The position numbers and the translations under genes were made by a program. From an uncultured Flavobacteriaceae bacterium (GTDB taxonomy: Bacteria; Bacteroidota; Bacteroidia; Flavobacteriales; Flavobacteriaceae), in assembly GCA_943789305.1 (NCBI GenBank), contig CALSTP010000001.1, positions 1,126,178 through 1,190,177 of the forward strand: a stretch of DNA of 64,000 bases. The letters are read 5' to 3'. Numbering within the stretch: the first letter of the stretch is position 1; every line of letters begins with the position of its first letter. This document shows positions 21,301-30,863 of this stretch, piece after piece. The notes beneath the pieces are model-generated. The model searched no databases. It was not told where the DNA came from and saw only the letters and a list, made by a program, of their open reading frames with translations.

Positions 21301-22761
21301 TCGAAGTTTATCTTCAGTTGCACTCAATACGATTTCAACAAGTTCATTTTTATGAGTTGAATTCAAAACCAAATTTTTTAGAGAATTATTTCCGATTTGA
21401 AGTTCACTTACCAAACCAGTTGTTTCGGTTAAATAAGCTTTAGAATTCTCAACAAAACCTTTTAATTTGACGGATGCATTTGCTTTTAGAATTGATTTTT
21501 GGTTGAAAAACTTTTCAAATTGAAAATTTTCTATAATTAAATCAGCATTATACTTCCAAGAGTTGGACTTTGATAATCGATTCAAAATTATATCAGAATC
21601 TAAAACGCCTAATTTCGAATTTAATTTGCTTTTCAATTCCCAACTATTTTTACTCCCTGAAAAAAAAGTTTTAAAGAATAAATCTCCCGTTTGAGCTGTA
21701 TATTTTGAAAATTTATTATAAAAAGATTTATTCATTAAAGACTTTAAAGCTTTATCTGATGTTTTAATTATAAAATCATTTGATTCAGCATTGAATTTCT
21801 CTGATTCAAATGCATTTATCAGTCTAATAGAGCCTTTCATGAAAGATTCAACTCCAAGGTTGACTGTGCTAGTCAAATAAAAGTCACTTAATTTACCCTG
21901 AAGTTGGAGTTCTGCATCAAATAAAAACGATTCATTAAAATAAGGCTGTAATCCATTTATTTTACTAGGGTTTACATTTACTTCATCTAATTTAATTTGA
22001 AAAAATGCAGGATTCAAATTTGATAAATTACCTCCATTAAATGCTATTAATCCACTTCCTTTTATTTCATTTTGATTCACTTTTACAAAAAAATCTTTAG
22101 AAACTAAACTATCAGAAGAATAGTGAATATTGGTTTGAAAATCGTTTATTCTTCCGTATTGATTAGAAATTCCTTTTAGGTATTGAATGGATAAATCGAG
22201 TTCTTTGGAATTAAAATTTAAATCTTTAATCCCAAGACCAATTTCTGAAAAAATAAGCTTTGAATCTTTAATGTTATAATCTTCAGAAATGACCTCAGTG
22301 CTTTTTAAATCAATAATTTGAGCTTTAAATGTGAACGGCTTTGGTTCAATTCCAGTTGTATCTTTAAGCTTAAAAATAAAATATTGAAGAGAAGATTTTG
22401 ACTCTCCAGCATATTGGGTCAAAAACAATTTAACACCGTCTAAATTGATGGATTCAAAATCATAATCTGTTTTTGAAAACCGATCCAAACTATTCAAAGA
22501 AGTTTTTAACTCTTGAACAAAAAGCAAGGTGTCTTTATGGTGGTCTTTAACTAAAATATTACTGATCAAAACATCACCATTTAATGAAATTGAAGCTTTG
22601 TTTATTGAAATATCTGTATCAAAACGATTATTTACATTTTTGGTAATTCTTTGAGCAAATTCAGTCTGAACAGATGAAAGTGAAAATATCAAAATAAAAA
22701 ATAAGGCTGTAGCTATCAAAAATGATAGAGAAAGGATTAGTATTTTCTTAAACTTTTTGAT
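18343..22761 (-). CDS. tamB: TamB-like translocation/assembly module protein (DUF490 domain)
   Basis: Large AsmA/TamB-like protein with C-terminal FNIWGDFIAYDGVYNFKNLGLIDKKFKVNQGGTIVWEGDPFEAQMDIEAVY and GLSYQVDFKTFEDLIQK. ORF track starts at TTG 22719; continuing upstream to ATC 22761 yields I/MKKFKKILILSLSFLIATALFFILIFSL, a plausible complete signal anchor. Confidence 0.85.
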   Translation of the reverse strand: MKKFKKILILSLSFLIATALFFILIFSLSSVQTEFAQRITKNVNNRFDTDISINKASISLNGDVLISNILVKDHHKDTLLFVQELKTSLNSLDRFSKTDYDFESINLDGVKLFLTQYAGESKSSLQYFIFKLKDTTGIEPKPFTFKAQIIDLKSTEVISEDYNIKDSKLIFSEIGLGIKDLNFNSKELDLSIQYLKGISNQYGRINDFQTNIHYSSDSLVSKDFFVKVNQNEIKGSGLIAFNGGNLSNLNPAFFQIKLDEVNVNPSKINGLQPYFNESFLFDAELQLQGKLSDFYLTSTVNLGVESFMKGSIRLINAFESEKFNAESNDFIIKTSDKALKSLMNKSFYNKFSKYTAQTGDLFFKTFFSGSKNSWELKSKLNSKLGVLDSDIILNRLSKSNSWKYNADLIIENFQFEKFFNQKSILKANASVKLKGFVENSKAYLTETTGLVSELQIGNNSLKNLVLNSTHKNELVEIVLSATEDKLRFNLNTLINQSKDSFLLKGYFDTINLSSFGIADSASNVILSSQIFVEKKLEDFSEEILTFQLNSPSILSNGKLNTFKNIELNAKSKGTIKSISIENSDAISLILEGDFEYNNVSKLLTGIFDDFLLITPSNSEKTSQFFNFDIHMKSKLTDALFPKLSIPDDFFLSGLVSSKKKETALVFDLPILLFKKYKFKNLHFEIDSNNTVYNSFLSADQIQVGKIAASNIFMISSFKNQKNKIRLEGVLGNDESNTFETNFSYDYTRQNTFVNVDLFNINYKSILWKIQEDKKRKLVYNSIDNKYKIEPLIICNDNQRIELSGEYKKKDDFNFELNLSHVALQNILPPIKNFEIEADLNSTISFNKTLNNNDASFKFELLDLYVNNIEMGDLTFNTHGNTALNSYRNNLSLIKNGSKKLDLSGITLILNDRTSFDLDISLNSFDMSFISALGKGKLTNMSSSLTGDLNLWGPLDNLSHTGNLLLDRFNISIPFINMSYGLTDSTKLTLYNQVIKFEETTIFDQTLETFGQLKGTFSHHNFKEWDLDFNINSDRLLMLNRKNEKGALFFGTGYLDGGIHLFGSTKNLNMDVEGATAEGTSIKIPWEENNGLADVSFIDFVSKTSLNESNDLDKNSLREIKIARGFEMIFDLDVNNNAKVEIVVDQLSGSTLTGRGSGNILMETNTDGKFNIWGDFIAYDGVYNFKNLGLIDKKFKVNQGGTIVWEGDPFEAQMDIEAVYQVPGGANPALLVDNPNFNKKIPTDVLIKLQGSLLKPDNPLFEINFPNTSGIVASEINYRLADQQRRQLQAISLLSQGIFVSDVSFSTQGIANNLYEKASDVFSSLMGETDGKLNVGLNYLKGDERPDLDIQSQDRIGVTFVTQISDKVLLNGKIGVPVGGVEETLIVGDVQIDFILNDEGTLKAKVFNRESEFRYISDDLGYTQGVGLSYQVDFKTFEDLIQKIIAQKRTNDKLQSVELQNNNSLEIHNKIKN

Positions 22762-22804
22762 TGGAAACGCTTATTTTTGGATTATAAATGAAAGTTAATA
22801 ATTA

Positions 22805-23824
22805 ATGAATCAAAAACCATGCTATATTTTAGCTATTGAATCTTCATGTGATGATACTGCCGCTGCAATATTACGAAATGACGAGGTTTTATCAAACATC
22901 ATTGCCACACAAGATGTGCACAAAAAATATGGTGGCGTTGTTCCTGAATTAGCTTCAAGAGCCCATCAACAAAATATCATTCCCGTAGTTAATCAAGCAA
23001 TACATCAAGCTAGTATTACGAAAAACGACTTAAAGGCTATTGCATACACTCGTGGACCAGGACTTTTGGGGTCTCTTTTGGTTGGTACTTCATTTGCCAA
23101 ATCTTTGGCTATGGGTCTTGACATTCCATTAATTGATGTAAATCATATGCAAGCCCATTTATTAGTTCATTTTATCAAAGATGAATTCCCTACTCCTACC
23201 TTTCCTTTTATAGGAGTAACTGTTTCAGGAGGTCACACACAAATTGTAAAGGTTAAGGATTACCTGGACTTTGAATTGCTGGGAACAACTTTGGACGATG
23301 CCATAGGTGAAGCTTTTGACAAATGTGGAAAAGTTTTGGGGCTTGGCTATCCTGCTGGTCCAGTAATAGATCAAAAAGCAAAATCAGGGAACTCCAAAGC
23401 CTTTGAATTTCCAATTCCAAAGATTCTCAATTTAGATTTAAGTTTTAGTGGTTTTAAAACAGCTGTAATCAATTTTATCCACAAGAACACACAAAAAGAC
23501 AAGGATTTTATTAAAAATAATCTCAATGATTTATGTGCTTCGATTCAATACACATTAATAGAAATAATTTATCAAAAAATTGAAAAGGCTGTTGATTTAC
23601 ACAAGCTTACTCAAGTTGTTCTTGGTGGAGGGGTTTCTGCAAACTCTGGGTTGCGATTAAAATTAGAAAAAAAAGCTCAAGAAAAAGGATGGGATGTGTA
23701 TCTTCCTCCCCTAGCCTACACCACAGATAATGCTGCTATGATTGGAATTGTAGGCTATTTAAAATATTTAAAAAAAGATTTTGGAAACATCAAAGAATCA
23801 GCATCTGCTCGTTTAAGATTTTAA
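22805..23824 (+). CDS. tsaD: tRNA N6-adenosine threonylcarbamoyltransferase
   Basis: ILAIESSCDDTAAAILRND; VPELASRAHQQNI; VNHMQAHLLVHF; SGGHTQIV; GGGVSANSGLR. Confidence 0.97.
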   Translation: MNQKPCYILAIESSCDDTAAAILRNDEVLSNIIATQDVHKKYGGVVPELASRAHQQNIIPVVNQAIHQASITKNDLKAIAYTRGPGLLGSLLVGTSFAKSLAMGLDIPLIDVNHMQAHLLVHFIKDEFPTPTFPFIGVTVSGGHTQIVKVKDYLDFELLGTTLDDAIGEAFDKCGKVLGLGYPAGPVIDQKAKSGNSKAFEFPIPKILNLDLSFSGFKTAVINFIHKNTQKDKDFIKNNLNDLCASIQYTLIEIIYQKIEKAVDLHKLTQVVLGGGVSANSGLRLKLEKKAQEKGWDVYLPPLAYTTDNAAMIGIVGYLKYLKKDFGNIKESASARLRF

Positions 23825-23826
23825 TT

Positions 23827-24531
23827 ATGGATTTATTTTTTCATGAACATATTGACACAAATGATAGTAATTTGGTTTTTGACTCAGAAGAAAGCAGGCA
23901 TCTCTCTAGAGTTTTGAGAAAACAAGAAGGTGATGTGGTTACTGTTACCAATGGTAAGGGTCTAGAAGTTCGAGTGAAACTCGAAAATATTGACTCTAGG
24001 AGAACAAATGGGGTTATTGAAGAATCTAAAATACATCCGACCAGTGCAAACCAAATTCATATTGCAATTGCACCTACAAAAAACATAGTTAGATTGGAAT
24101 GGTTTTTAGAAAAAGCAACTGAAATTGGTGTTAATAGAATTTCCCCAATTTTATGCAAACACTCAGAACGAAAAGTCATTAAAAAAGATCGCCTCTTAAA
24201 AATCATTAAATCTGCTTTAAAACAATCTCAAAAATTCCATTTACCTCAACTTGATGATTTAGTCCCATTTAATGAATTTGTAGAGCGTCAAGGAAAAGGC
24301 TTTATTGCTCATTGTGATGATGGAGAAAAACTTGAACTTGCAGACCTTAATGTTTTGAACAAAAATAATTGTGTTCTCATTGGTCCAGAAGGAGATTTCA
24401 ACAAAGTGGAGGTTGCTTTTGCCTTAAAAAACAACTTTATGCCCATTAGTTTAGGAGATCAAAGACTTCGAACAGAGACTGCAGGTTTGGTTGCATGTCA
24501 CACTCTCTCGTTAATCAACAGAAAGCTTTAA
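23827..24531 (+). CDS. rsmE: 16S rRNA (uracil1498-N3)-methyltransferase
   Basis: HLSRVLRKQEGD; LEWFLEKATEIGVNRISPILCKHSER; LIGPEGDF; SLGDQRLRTETAG. Confidence 0.93.
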   Translation: MDLFFHEHIDTNDSNLVFDSEESRHLSRVLRKQEGDVVTVTNGKGLEVRVKLENIDSRRTNGVIEESKIHPTSANQIHIAIAPTKNIVRLEWFLEKATEIGVNRISPILCKHSERKVIKKDRLLKIIKSALKQSQKFHLPQLDDLVPFNEFVERQGKGFIAHCDDGEKLELADLNVLNKNNCVLIGPEGDFNKVEVAFALKNNFMPISLGDQRLRTETAGLVACHTLSLINRKL

Positions 24532-24563
24532 AAAATCATTTAATTTATCCTTATATTTAAAGA

Positions 24564-25652
24564 ATGAATTCAAAAATCATCTCCCAAGGAATCCTCAGAG
24601 CAGTTTTATTTTTAGGTGTTTTCTGTCTTGGCATCTATGTAATCGAACTACTCCAATCACTTTTGATTTATATCATTATTGCTGCAGTAATATCTCTTAT
24701 GGGACGCCCCATTTTAAATTTTTTTAAAACCTATTTGAAATTTAACAACGCTATAGCCGCAATAACTATCATGGCCATTTTTATTTTTTTGATTTTTGGC
24801 ATTGCAGCACTCTTTATACCCATCATAACTCAACAAGGCGAAAATCTATCTTTACTCAATATTAATGACCTTGAACAAAAAATGGGATTACTTATTCATC
24901 AAGTTTCTGAATATTTTTCTTTGGGCGATGAGTATTGGAAAAATTGGATCAAAGAACAAAATTGGATGAACAGCCTTAACCTAGGAGTTATTCCAGATTT
25001 TTTAAATGTTTTCATTGGATGGCTCAGTAGTTTTACCATTGGATTGTTCTCAGTATTATTCATTAGTTTTTTCTTTCTAAAAGACAGTAAACTGCTTGAA
25101 CAAATTACTTTTTCATTTGTCAAAAAAGAATATGAAAGTCGAATGAAAAAGTCATTAAAAAAAATAAAAAAACTTTTGTCTAGATACTTTATTGGTCTTA
25201 TCATACAAATCTCTATACTGCTAATAATTTACAGCATTGTGCTTCTTATTTTTGAGATAGAAAATGCTTTTATTATTGCCTTTTTATGTGCTTTACTTAA
25301 TTTAATACCTTACATAGGACCTTTAATTGCTGCTTTTTTGATGTTGGTTCTTTCCATGACATCAAATATTGGAGCAGACTTTAGTACGGTAATTCTTCCC
25401 AAATCCATTTATGTTTTGATTGGTTTTGTAATTGGTCAGTTGATTGATAATTTTTTCAGCCAACCCTTTATTTTTTCTAATAGTGTAAAGTCCCACCCCT
25501 TGGAAATATTCATAATCATTTTAACTTCAGGGCTTCTTTTTGGAACTACAGGATTAATATTTGCTGTTCCAATGTACACGGCAATTAAAGTAATTTTTAA
25601 AGAATTTTTCGCACAATATGAAATCGTACAAAACCTTACAAAGGATTTATAA
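24564..25652 (+). CDS. AI-2E family transporter (PerM-like)
   Basis: Multiple TM helices, LCALLNLIPYIGPLIAA, GLLFGTTGLIFAVPMYTAIKVIFKEF. Confidence 0.88.
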   Translation: MNSKIISQGILRAVLFLGVFCLGIYVIELLQSLLIYIIIAAVISLMGRPILNFFKTYLKFNNAIAAITIMAIFIFLIFGIAALFIPIITQQGENLSLLNINDLEQKMGLLIHQVSEYFSLGDEYWKNWIKEQNWMNSLNLGVIPDFLNVFIGWLSSFTIGLFSVLFISFFFLKDSKLLEQITFSFVKKEYESRMKKSLKKIKKLLSRYFIGLIIQISILLIIYSIVLLIFEIENAFIIAFLCALLNLIPYIGPLIAAFLMLVLSMTSNIGADFSTVILPKSIYVLIGFVIGQLIDNFFSQPFIFSNSVKSHPLEIFIIILTSGLLFGTTGLIFAVPMYTAIKVIFKEFFAQYEIVQNLTKDL

Positions 25653-26943
25653 AGTAAAGTTTTATTTTATAACGGTTTGTTTACTAGCAGTATTTTCTGC
25701 TAGAGCTCAACTAAATCGTATAGAAAAAAAAATAATTCAACAAGTTCAAGATTACAATCAGGAATCAATTGACTTTCTCGAAAAGTTAGTTAACATCAAC
25801 AGTGGTACACTAAACTTAGAGGGGGTGAAAAAAGTTGGGATGGTTCTAGAAAAAGAATTTCAAGCTATTGAGTTTGATACACGTTGGATCGACATGCCTT
25901 CAAAAATGAATCGTGCTGGACATTTATTTGCATCAAAAAAAGGTTCTAAAGGAAAAAGAATTTTATTAATTGGGCATATAGATACTGTTTTTGAGGCAGA
26001 CAGTCCTTTTCAAAATTTTGAGATAATTGACGGTAAAGTTTATGGCCCTGGGGCAAATGACATGAAAGGAGGGGATGTTATCATGCTTTATGCTCTAAAA
26101 GCATTATATGATTTGAAACTCCTGGATAAAGCGAGCATTACAGTAGCCTATACAGGAGACGAAGAAAGTTCTGGGAAACCATTGAGTATTTCGAGAAAAG
26201 ACTTAATAGAAGCTGCTAAAGACAGTGATATTGCACTCGGTTTCGAAAATTCCACTGGATTCAATTATGCAACTGTAGCTCGAAGAGGTTCTTCGGGCTG
26301 GACACTTGAAGTAAAAGGAAAGAGAGCTCATTCATCCAGTATTTATAGTGAAAGAACAGGTGCTGGCGCTATTTTTGAAATGAGTAGAATTTTAAATGAA
26401 TTTTATAATAATGTTAAAGGAGAAACCTACTTAACCTTTAATCCGGGAGTGTTGATAGGGGGTACTTTTGTTAAATTTGATTCAAAACAAAGTAAAGGTG
26501 AAGCCTTTGGTAAATCGAATGTAGTCGCCCAAACTGCAATTGTAAAAGGTGGATTGCGTTTTATCTCTGAAGATCAAAAAAACAGAGCAAGAGAAGAAAT
26601 GAAAGCGATTGTTAAAAATAATTTGCCTTTAACCTCTGCTAGTATTAAATTCACAGATAGTTACCCCTCTATGGGCCCAACAGAGGGAAATACTAAATTA
26701 TTAAAAAAACTAAATCAAGTGAGTATTGACATGGGGCAAGACCCAGTCTTAGCCTACGACCCGGGAAAAAGAGGTGCAGCTGATGTATCCTTTGTTGCAC
26801 AGTATGTAGATTGTCTAGATGGCCTAGGGACTATGGGAACTGGGGCACATACCCCAAAAGAAACGGTAAACTTAGAGACCATGAATTTGTTAATTCAACG
26901 AACTGCTGTCTTAATATACCGCTTAATTAATGAATCTGATTAA
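25618..26943 (+). CDS. M20 family metallopeptidase (glutamate carboxypeptidase-like), secreted
   Basis: ILLIGHIDTVFE; GANDMKGGDVIMLYAL; YTGDEESSG; overlaps upstream ORF by 35 nt. Confidence 0.9.
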   Translation: MKSYKTLQRIYKVKFYFITVCLLAVFSARAQLNRIEKKIIQQVQDYNQESIDFLEKLVNINSGTLNLEGVKKVGMVLEKEFQAIEFDTRWIDMPSKMNRAGHLFASKKGSKGKRILLIGHIDTVFEADSPFQNFEIIDGKVYGPGANDMKGGDVIMLYALKALYDLKLLDKASITVAYTGDEESSGKPLSISRKDLIEAAKDSDIALGFENSTGFNYATVARRGSSGWTLEVKGKRAHSSSIYSERTGAGAIFEMSRILNEFYNNVKGETYLTFNPGVLIGGTFVKFDSKQSKGEAFGKSNVVAQTAIVKGGLRFISEDQKNRAREEMKAIVKNNLPLTSASIKFTDSYPSMGPTEGNTKLLKKLNQVSIDMGQDPVLAYDPGKRGAADVSFVAQYVDCLDGLGTMGTGAHTPKETVNLETMNLLIQRTAVLIYRLINESD

Positions 26944-27914
26944 AGATACTTTTTAAGTATTTGTTGTTGTTTTTGCAAAGCATCCAAAAACTCAGCTTTC
27001 AAACGATCAATAAGGGATCTTATTGAAATTACATCTTCTATTGAAGTAACCCCCTGACCTGCTGACCAGATGGTTTTCCATGCCCTGGCCTCCGCCTTTG
27101 CTGCATCAAGTTCTTCTCCAAAGTCTATTTTTTTTGATTTTGACCACTTATCCTCCGTTATCCCCATCGATTCTAAACTCGGTCGTAAAAAATTTGCATT
27201 AACCCCTGATACAGCTGCGGTGTAAACTATATCACTGGCTTTACTGTCAATAATCATTTGTTTATATTCCTCTTCCGCCATACTTTCATCAACATTAATA
27301 AATCGAGTTCCCATGTAAGCTAAATCTGCTCCCATTTGCAATGCACTTGCAATATCATTACCCGTGCTAATGCACCCAGAAAGTAATATCGTTTTTTTAT
27401 AGAACGTTTTGATCTCCGCAATCAATGACATTGGATTTGTCAAACCTGCGTGACCTCCCGCACCAGCAGAAACAAGGATTAATCCATCTACCCCTGCTTG
27501 AGCAGCTTTTTCTGCATGTCGCTTTTTTATTACATCGTGAAAAACCAGTCCACCATAACTGTGAACTGCATCAACAAGCTGAGAAACAGCACCAAGTGAG
27601 GTAATGATTAATGGAACTTTATGCTTGATACAGATTTCTAAATCAGCTTGAACTCTTGAATTGGTTTCATGTACGATCAAGTTGACCCCAAAAGGAGCCG
27701 CTTTTTTTCCGGTTTGCTTTTCAAATTCGGCCAATGACTCTTTAATTTCGATTACCCATGATTCAAAACCTGCAGTGTCTCTTTGGTTCAATGCTGGGAA
27801 AGTCCCAACAATTCCATTTTTACAACATTCAATAACCAGTTTTGGTCCAGAAATTAAAAACATTGGAGCCGCCACTGCGGGTAAAGACAAATCATTAATA
27901 AAAGATGCTTTCAT
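26940..27914 (-). CDS. nitronate monooxygenase / 2-nitropropane dioxygenase-like
   Basis: SLPAVAAPMFLISGPKLVIECCKNGIVGTFPALNQR; VSAGAGGHAG; GADLAYMGTRF. Confidence 0.9.
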   Translation of the reverse strand: MKASFINDLSLPAVAAPMFLISGPKLVIECCKNGIVGTFPALNQRDTAGFESWVIEIKESLAEFEKQTGKKAAPFGVNLIVHETNSRVQADLEICIKHKVPLIITSLGAVSQLVDAVHSYGGLVFHDVIKKRHAEKAAQAGVDGLILVSAGAGGHAGLTNPMSLIAEIKTFYKKTILLSGCISTGNDIASALQMGADLAYMGTRFINVDESMAEEEYKQMIIDSKASDIVYTAAVSGVNANFLRPSLESMGITEDKWSKSKKIDFGEELDAAKAEARAWKTIWSAGQGVTSIEDVISIRSLIDRLKAEFLDALQKQQQILKKYL

Positions 27915-27918
27915 ATGC

Positions 27919-28362
27919 TTATTTTTTAATACTTAAAGTCCATTCAAAATTAAAACTAGAAACAGTATCACCAGTTTCGTCGATTCCTACAGATTCTAAC
28001 CAAATGGTCTTTGGAGTTCTAGATTTTAATAAATCATTAATTAATTTCTTTATTTCATTTCCTTGAGTACAAGAAAACGTAATCCTTCCTCTAGCTTTCT
28101 TTGAAAAATTTGCTTTGTTGTTAAGAACAAGCATTGAAACATTAGCCTTGGATTCACGGATACCATTCATGATCAAAAGACCTGTTGTAAATTCTGCTGC
28201 CATACCTTGAACAGCCCAAAACATTGATTTAAATGGGTTTTGATTAATCCATCGGTGCCTTACACTAACCTCACAACAATTGTCATCTACCTTAGTTGTT
28301 CTTATTCCTGTCCAAAATACTGAGGGTAATTTAAAGAAAGTGAAAAGTGTGTATTTAAACAA
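27919..28362 (-). CDS. DUF4442 domain protein (hotdog/thioesterase-like)
   Basis: 147 aa; RHRWINQNPFKSMFWAVQGMAAEFTTGLLIMNGI. Confidence 0.75.
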   Translation of the reverse strand: MFKYTLFTFFKLPSVFWTGIRTTKVDDNCCEVSVRHRWINQNPFKSMFWAVQGMAAEFTTGLLIMNGIRESKANVSMLVLNNKANFSKKARGRITFSCTQGNEIKKLINDLLKSRTPKTIWLESVGIDETGDTVSSFNFEWTLSIKK

Positions 28363-28482
28363 TTTTAGAAATAATTAAATTAAAATTAAATATACGAAAT
28401 TTAAAAGGCCTGACTATTTATTTTAGATGCTTTAAAACTATCTGCATTTATTTTTTAAAACAAATTCAGGTTGAAATAAAAT

Positions 28483-29790
28483 TTACACTCGTTTTATCTT
28501 AGCACCAATTGCTTGAAGACGTTCTACAATATTCTCATAACCTCGATCAATTTGCTCAATATTGTGAATGGTGCTTGTCCCCTCAGCAGATAAGGCAGCG
28601 ATGAGTAGTGATATACCTGCTCGAATGTCTGGAGAGGTTAAAGTAGCTGCTTTTAAGCTAGATTCAAAGCCATGCCCTATGATTGATGCACGGTGTGGAT
28701 CACAAAGAATAATTTTAGCGCCCATATCAATCAATTTATCAGTAAAAAATAAGCGACTTTCAAACATCTTTTGATGAATCAATACACTACCTCTAGCCTG
28801 AGTTGCAACGACCAATATTATACTCAATAAATCTGGAGTAAAACCTGGCCAAGGAGCGTCGGCTACTGTCAAAATAGAACCATCAATATAATTTTGTATT
28901 TCATATCCATCAGTATGTGCTGGAATATGAATATCATCTTCTTGTTTTTCAACTGTTAATCCAAGCTTTCTAAAGACATTAGGAATTTGACCTAAATATT
29001 CCCAATTAACATTTTTTATGGTTAGTTCACTCCTTGTAAGAGCAGCCAAACCTATCCAACTTCCAATTTCAACCATATCGGGTAATACGGTATGATCTGT
29101 TCCTTTGAGTTCTTTAACCCCTTCAATCTTTAAAAGATTTGAACCAATTCCGGAAATTTTAGCACCCATTCGGTTCAACATCGAACACAATTGTTGAAGA
29201 TAAGGTTCACAAGCAGCATTGTATATGGTTGTGATGCCCTCAGCCAATACAGAAGCCATAACTATATTTGCCGTTCCTGTTACAGATGCTTCATCCAATA
29301 ACATTGAAGTTCCAATCAGTTGTTCGGCCTCTACACTATAAAAATAATCTTCTCGACTATAATTAAACTTTGCACCCAAATTGATAAGCCCTTCAAAGTG
29401 TGTATCCAATCTTCTTCTCCCAATTTTATCTCCTCCAGGTCTTGGAATACTTCCTTTTCCAAAACGCGCTAAAAGTGGCCCGACAAGCATTATTGATCCT
29501 CGAAGTCCTCTACCATCTATTTTATATTGGTCAGATATCAAATAGTCTAAGTCTATTTCATCTGCCTGAAAGCGATAACTCCCCGAAGAGATTTGTTCAA
29601 CTTTTACTCCAAAATTTCGCAGTAATTGAATGAGTTTTTTGACATCAACAATGTCGGGTATATTATGTATAGTTATTCGCTCTGGAGTAAGCAGTACGGC
29701 ACATAAAATTTGCAAAGCTTCATTTTTTGCACCTTGCGGAGTAATTTCTCCTTTAAGTTGTTTTCCCCCCTCAATGATAAATGATCCCAT
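28483..29790 (-). CDS. murA: UDP-N-acetylglucosamine 1-carboxyvinyltransferase
   Basis: FIIEGGKQLKGEITPQGAKNEALQILCAVLLT; RPGGDKIGRRRLDTHFEGL; IRAGISLLIAAL. Confidence 0.95.
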   Translation of the reverse strand: MGSFIIEGGKQLKGEITPQGAKNEALQILCAVLLTPERITIHNIPDIVDVKKLIQLLRNFGVKVEQISSGSYRFQADEIDLDYLISDQYKIDGRGLRGSIMLVGPLLARFGKGSIPRPGGDKIGRRRLDTHFEGLINLGAKFNYSREDYFYSVEAEQLIGTSMLLDEASVTGTANIVMASVLAEGITTIYNAACEPYLQQLCSMLNRMGAKISGIGSNLLKIEGVKELKGTDHTVLPDMVEIGSWIGLAALTRSELTIKNVNWEYLGQIPNVFRKLGLTVEKQEDDIHIPAHTDGYEIQNYIDGSILTVADAPWPGFTPDLLSIILVVATQARGSVLIHQKMFESRLFFTDKLIDMGAKIILCDPHRASIIGHGFESSLKAATLTSPDIRAGISLLIAALSAEGTSTIHNIEQIDRGYENIVERLQAIGAKIKRV

Positions 29791-29796
29791 ATTGAT

Positions 29797-30447
29797 CTAA
29801 TAGCGTTTGCGGTTATTGCGATTTCCTTTTTTCTGTTTTGACATTTGATTGCTTTTGGGGCCATTACCATTTTTGGGCTTTAACTTAAGAAAGTTTGCAG
29901 AATCTGTTAAGGGTAAATAATCGGGATTTACTTGAAGTAAACCGTCTGATAATTCATTAAGGTGACTAAAAATCACTTCATCATCAACCGTATCTTTATT
30001 CCAACTCAGAAAGCACTTTTTCATGTGATTGGCTATGTTGAAAACTAGAGCATCTTTCATTTCGCCAGCATCCCAGCTAAGAGCAACATCTATCATACTT
30101 TTGATGTTGTTGCCATAAAACCGATATTTAGGGTAATTTTGAGGGTAATTCAAGGGTTTGGGACGTTCTTCTAACAATTCGCGAATAGGCTTTTCAAAGG
30201 GACAATCGACATCTAAATTAAAATCTGACATGATAAATAATTGATCCCATAATTTGTGCTGAAAATCTGGAACATCTCGAAGATGGGGATTCAAATTTCC
30301 CATAACGCCTATTATGGCTTTAGCTTTTTTGTTTCGCTCTTCTCGATCTTCAGTTTCAATCATTTGATCAACCATAATATGAAGGTGTCTTCCATATTCG
30401 GGAATAATTAATGGCTTTCGCTCTGAGTTGTATTGTAGTGCTTCCAT
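29797..30447 (-). CDS. DUF4290 domain-containing protein
   Basis: LQYNSERKPLIIPEYGRHLHIMVDQMI...; located immediately upstream of murA. Confidence 0.85.
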   Translation of the reverse strand: MEALQYNSERKPLIIPEYGRHLHIMVDQMIETEDREERNKKAKAIIGVMGNLNPHLRDVPDFQHKLWDQLFIMSDFNLDVDCPFEKPIRELLEERPKPLNYPQNYPKYRFYGNNIKSMIDVALSWDAGEMKDALVFNIANHMKKCFLSWNKDTVDDEVIFSHLNELSDGLLQVNPDYLPLTDSANFLKLKPKNGNGPKSNQMSKQKKGNRNNRKRY

Positions 30448-30523
30448 GAAGTGTTTATGTAGATTATTGGGAAATCGACTGCAAAATAATCTATTTTAAA
30501 GAATAATTTAAGTTTTTAGTCTT

Positions 30524-30847
30524 TTATAGTGTAATAATCCCCTCAATAGTACTAGCTTTTTTATAAACATCAATCACAGAGATAGGGTTTTCCATTGTTG
30601 CCAAAAAACTAACACTCACAAAGGTATTCTTACTTGATTTTTTAAGTTTAAATTTAGCGTCTGTTCCCTCAAATATTTCACGCAATTTTTTAACCTTTTG
30701 ATCATCTCCTCGGATTATGAACTTAAACATAAAAGGTCCTGGCCATTCTTGTGAATCTTTTAATTGATCTTGAAAACGTGAATAAAATTCTTCTGGATTT
30801 TCTTTGGGTATCATTAAGACCGCTATTTTTACACAAATATAGTTCAA
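30524..30847 (-). CDS. DUF493 family protein (true start probably the internal MIPKENPEEFY)
   Basis: FYSRFQDQLKDSQEWPGPFMFKFIIRGDDQKVKKLREIF. Confidence 0.8.
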   Translation of the reverse strand: MNYICVKIAVLMIPKENPEEFYSRFQDQLKDSQEWPGPFMFKFIIRGDDQKVKKLREIFEGTDAKFKLKKSSKNTFVSVSFLATMENPISVIDVYKKASTIEGIITL

Positions 30848-30863
30848 ATAGATTAACCTTTAA

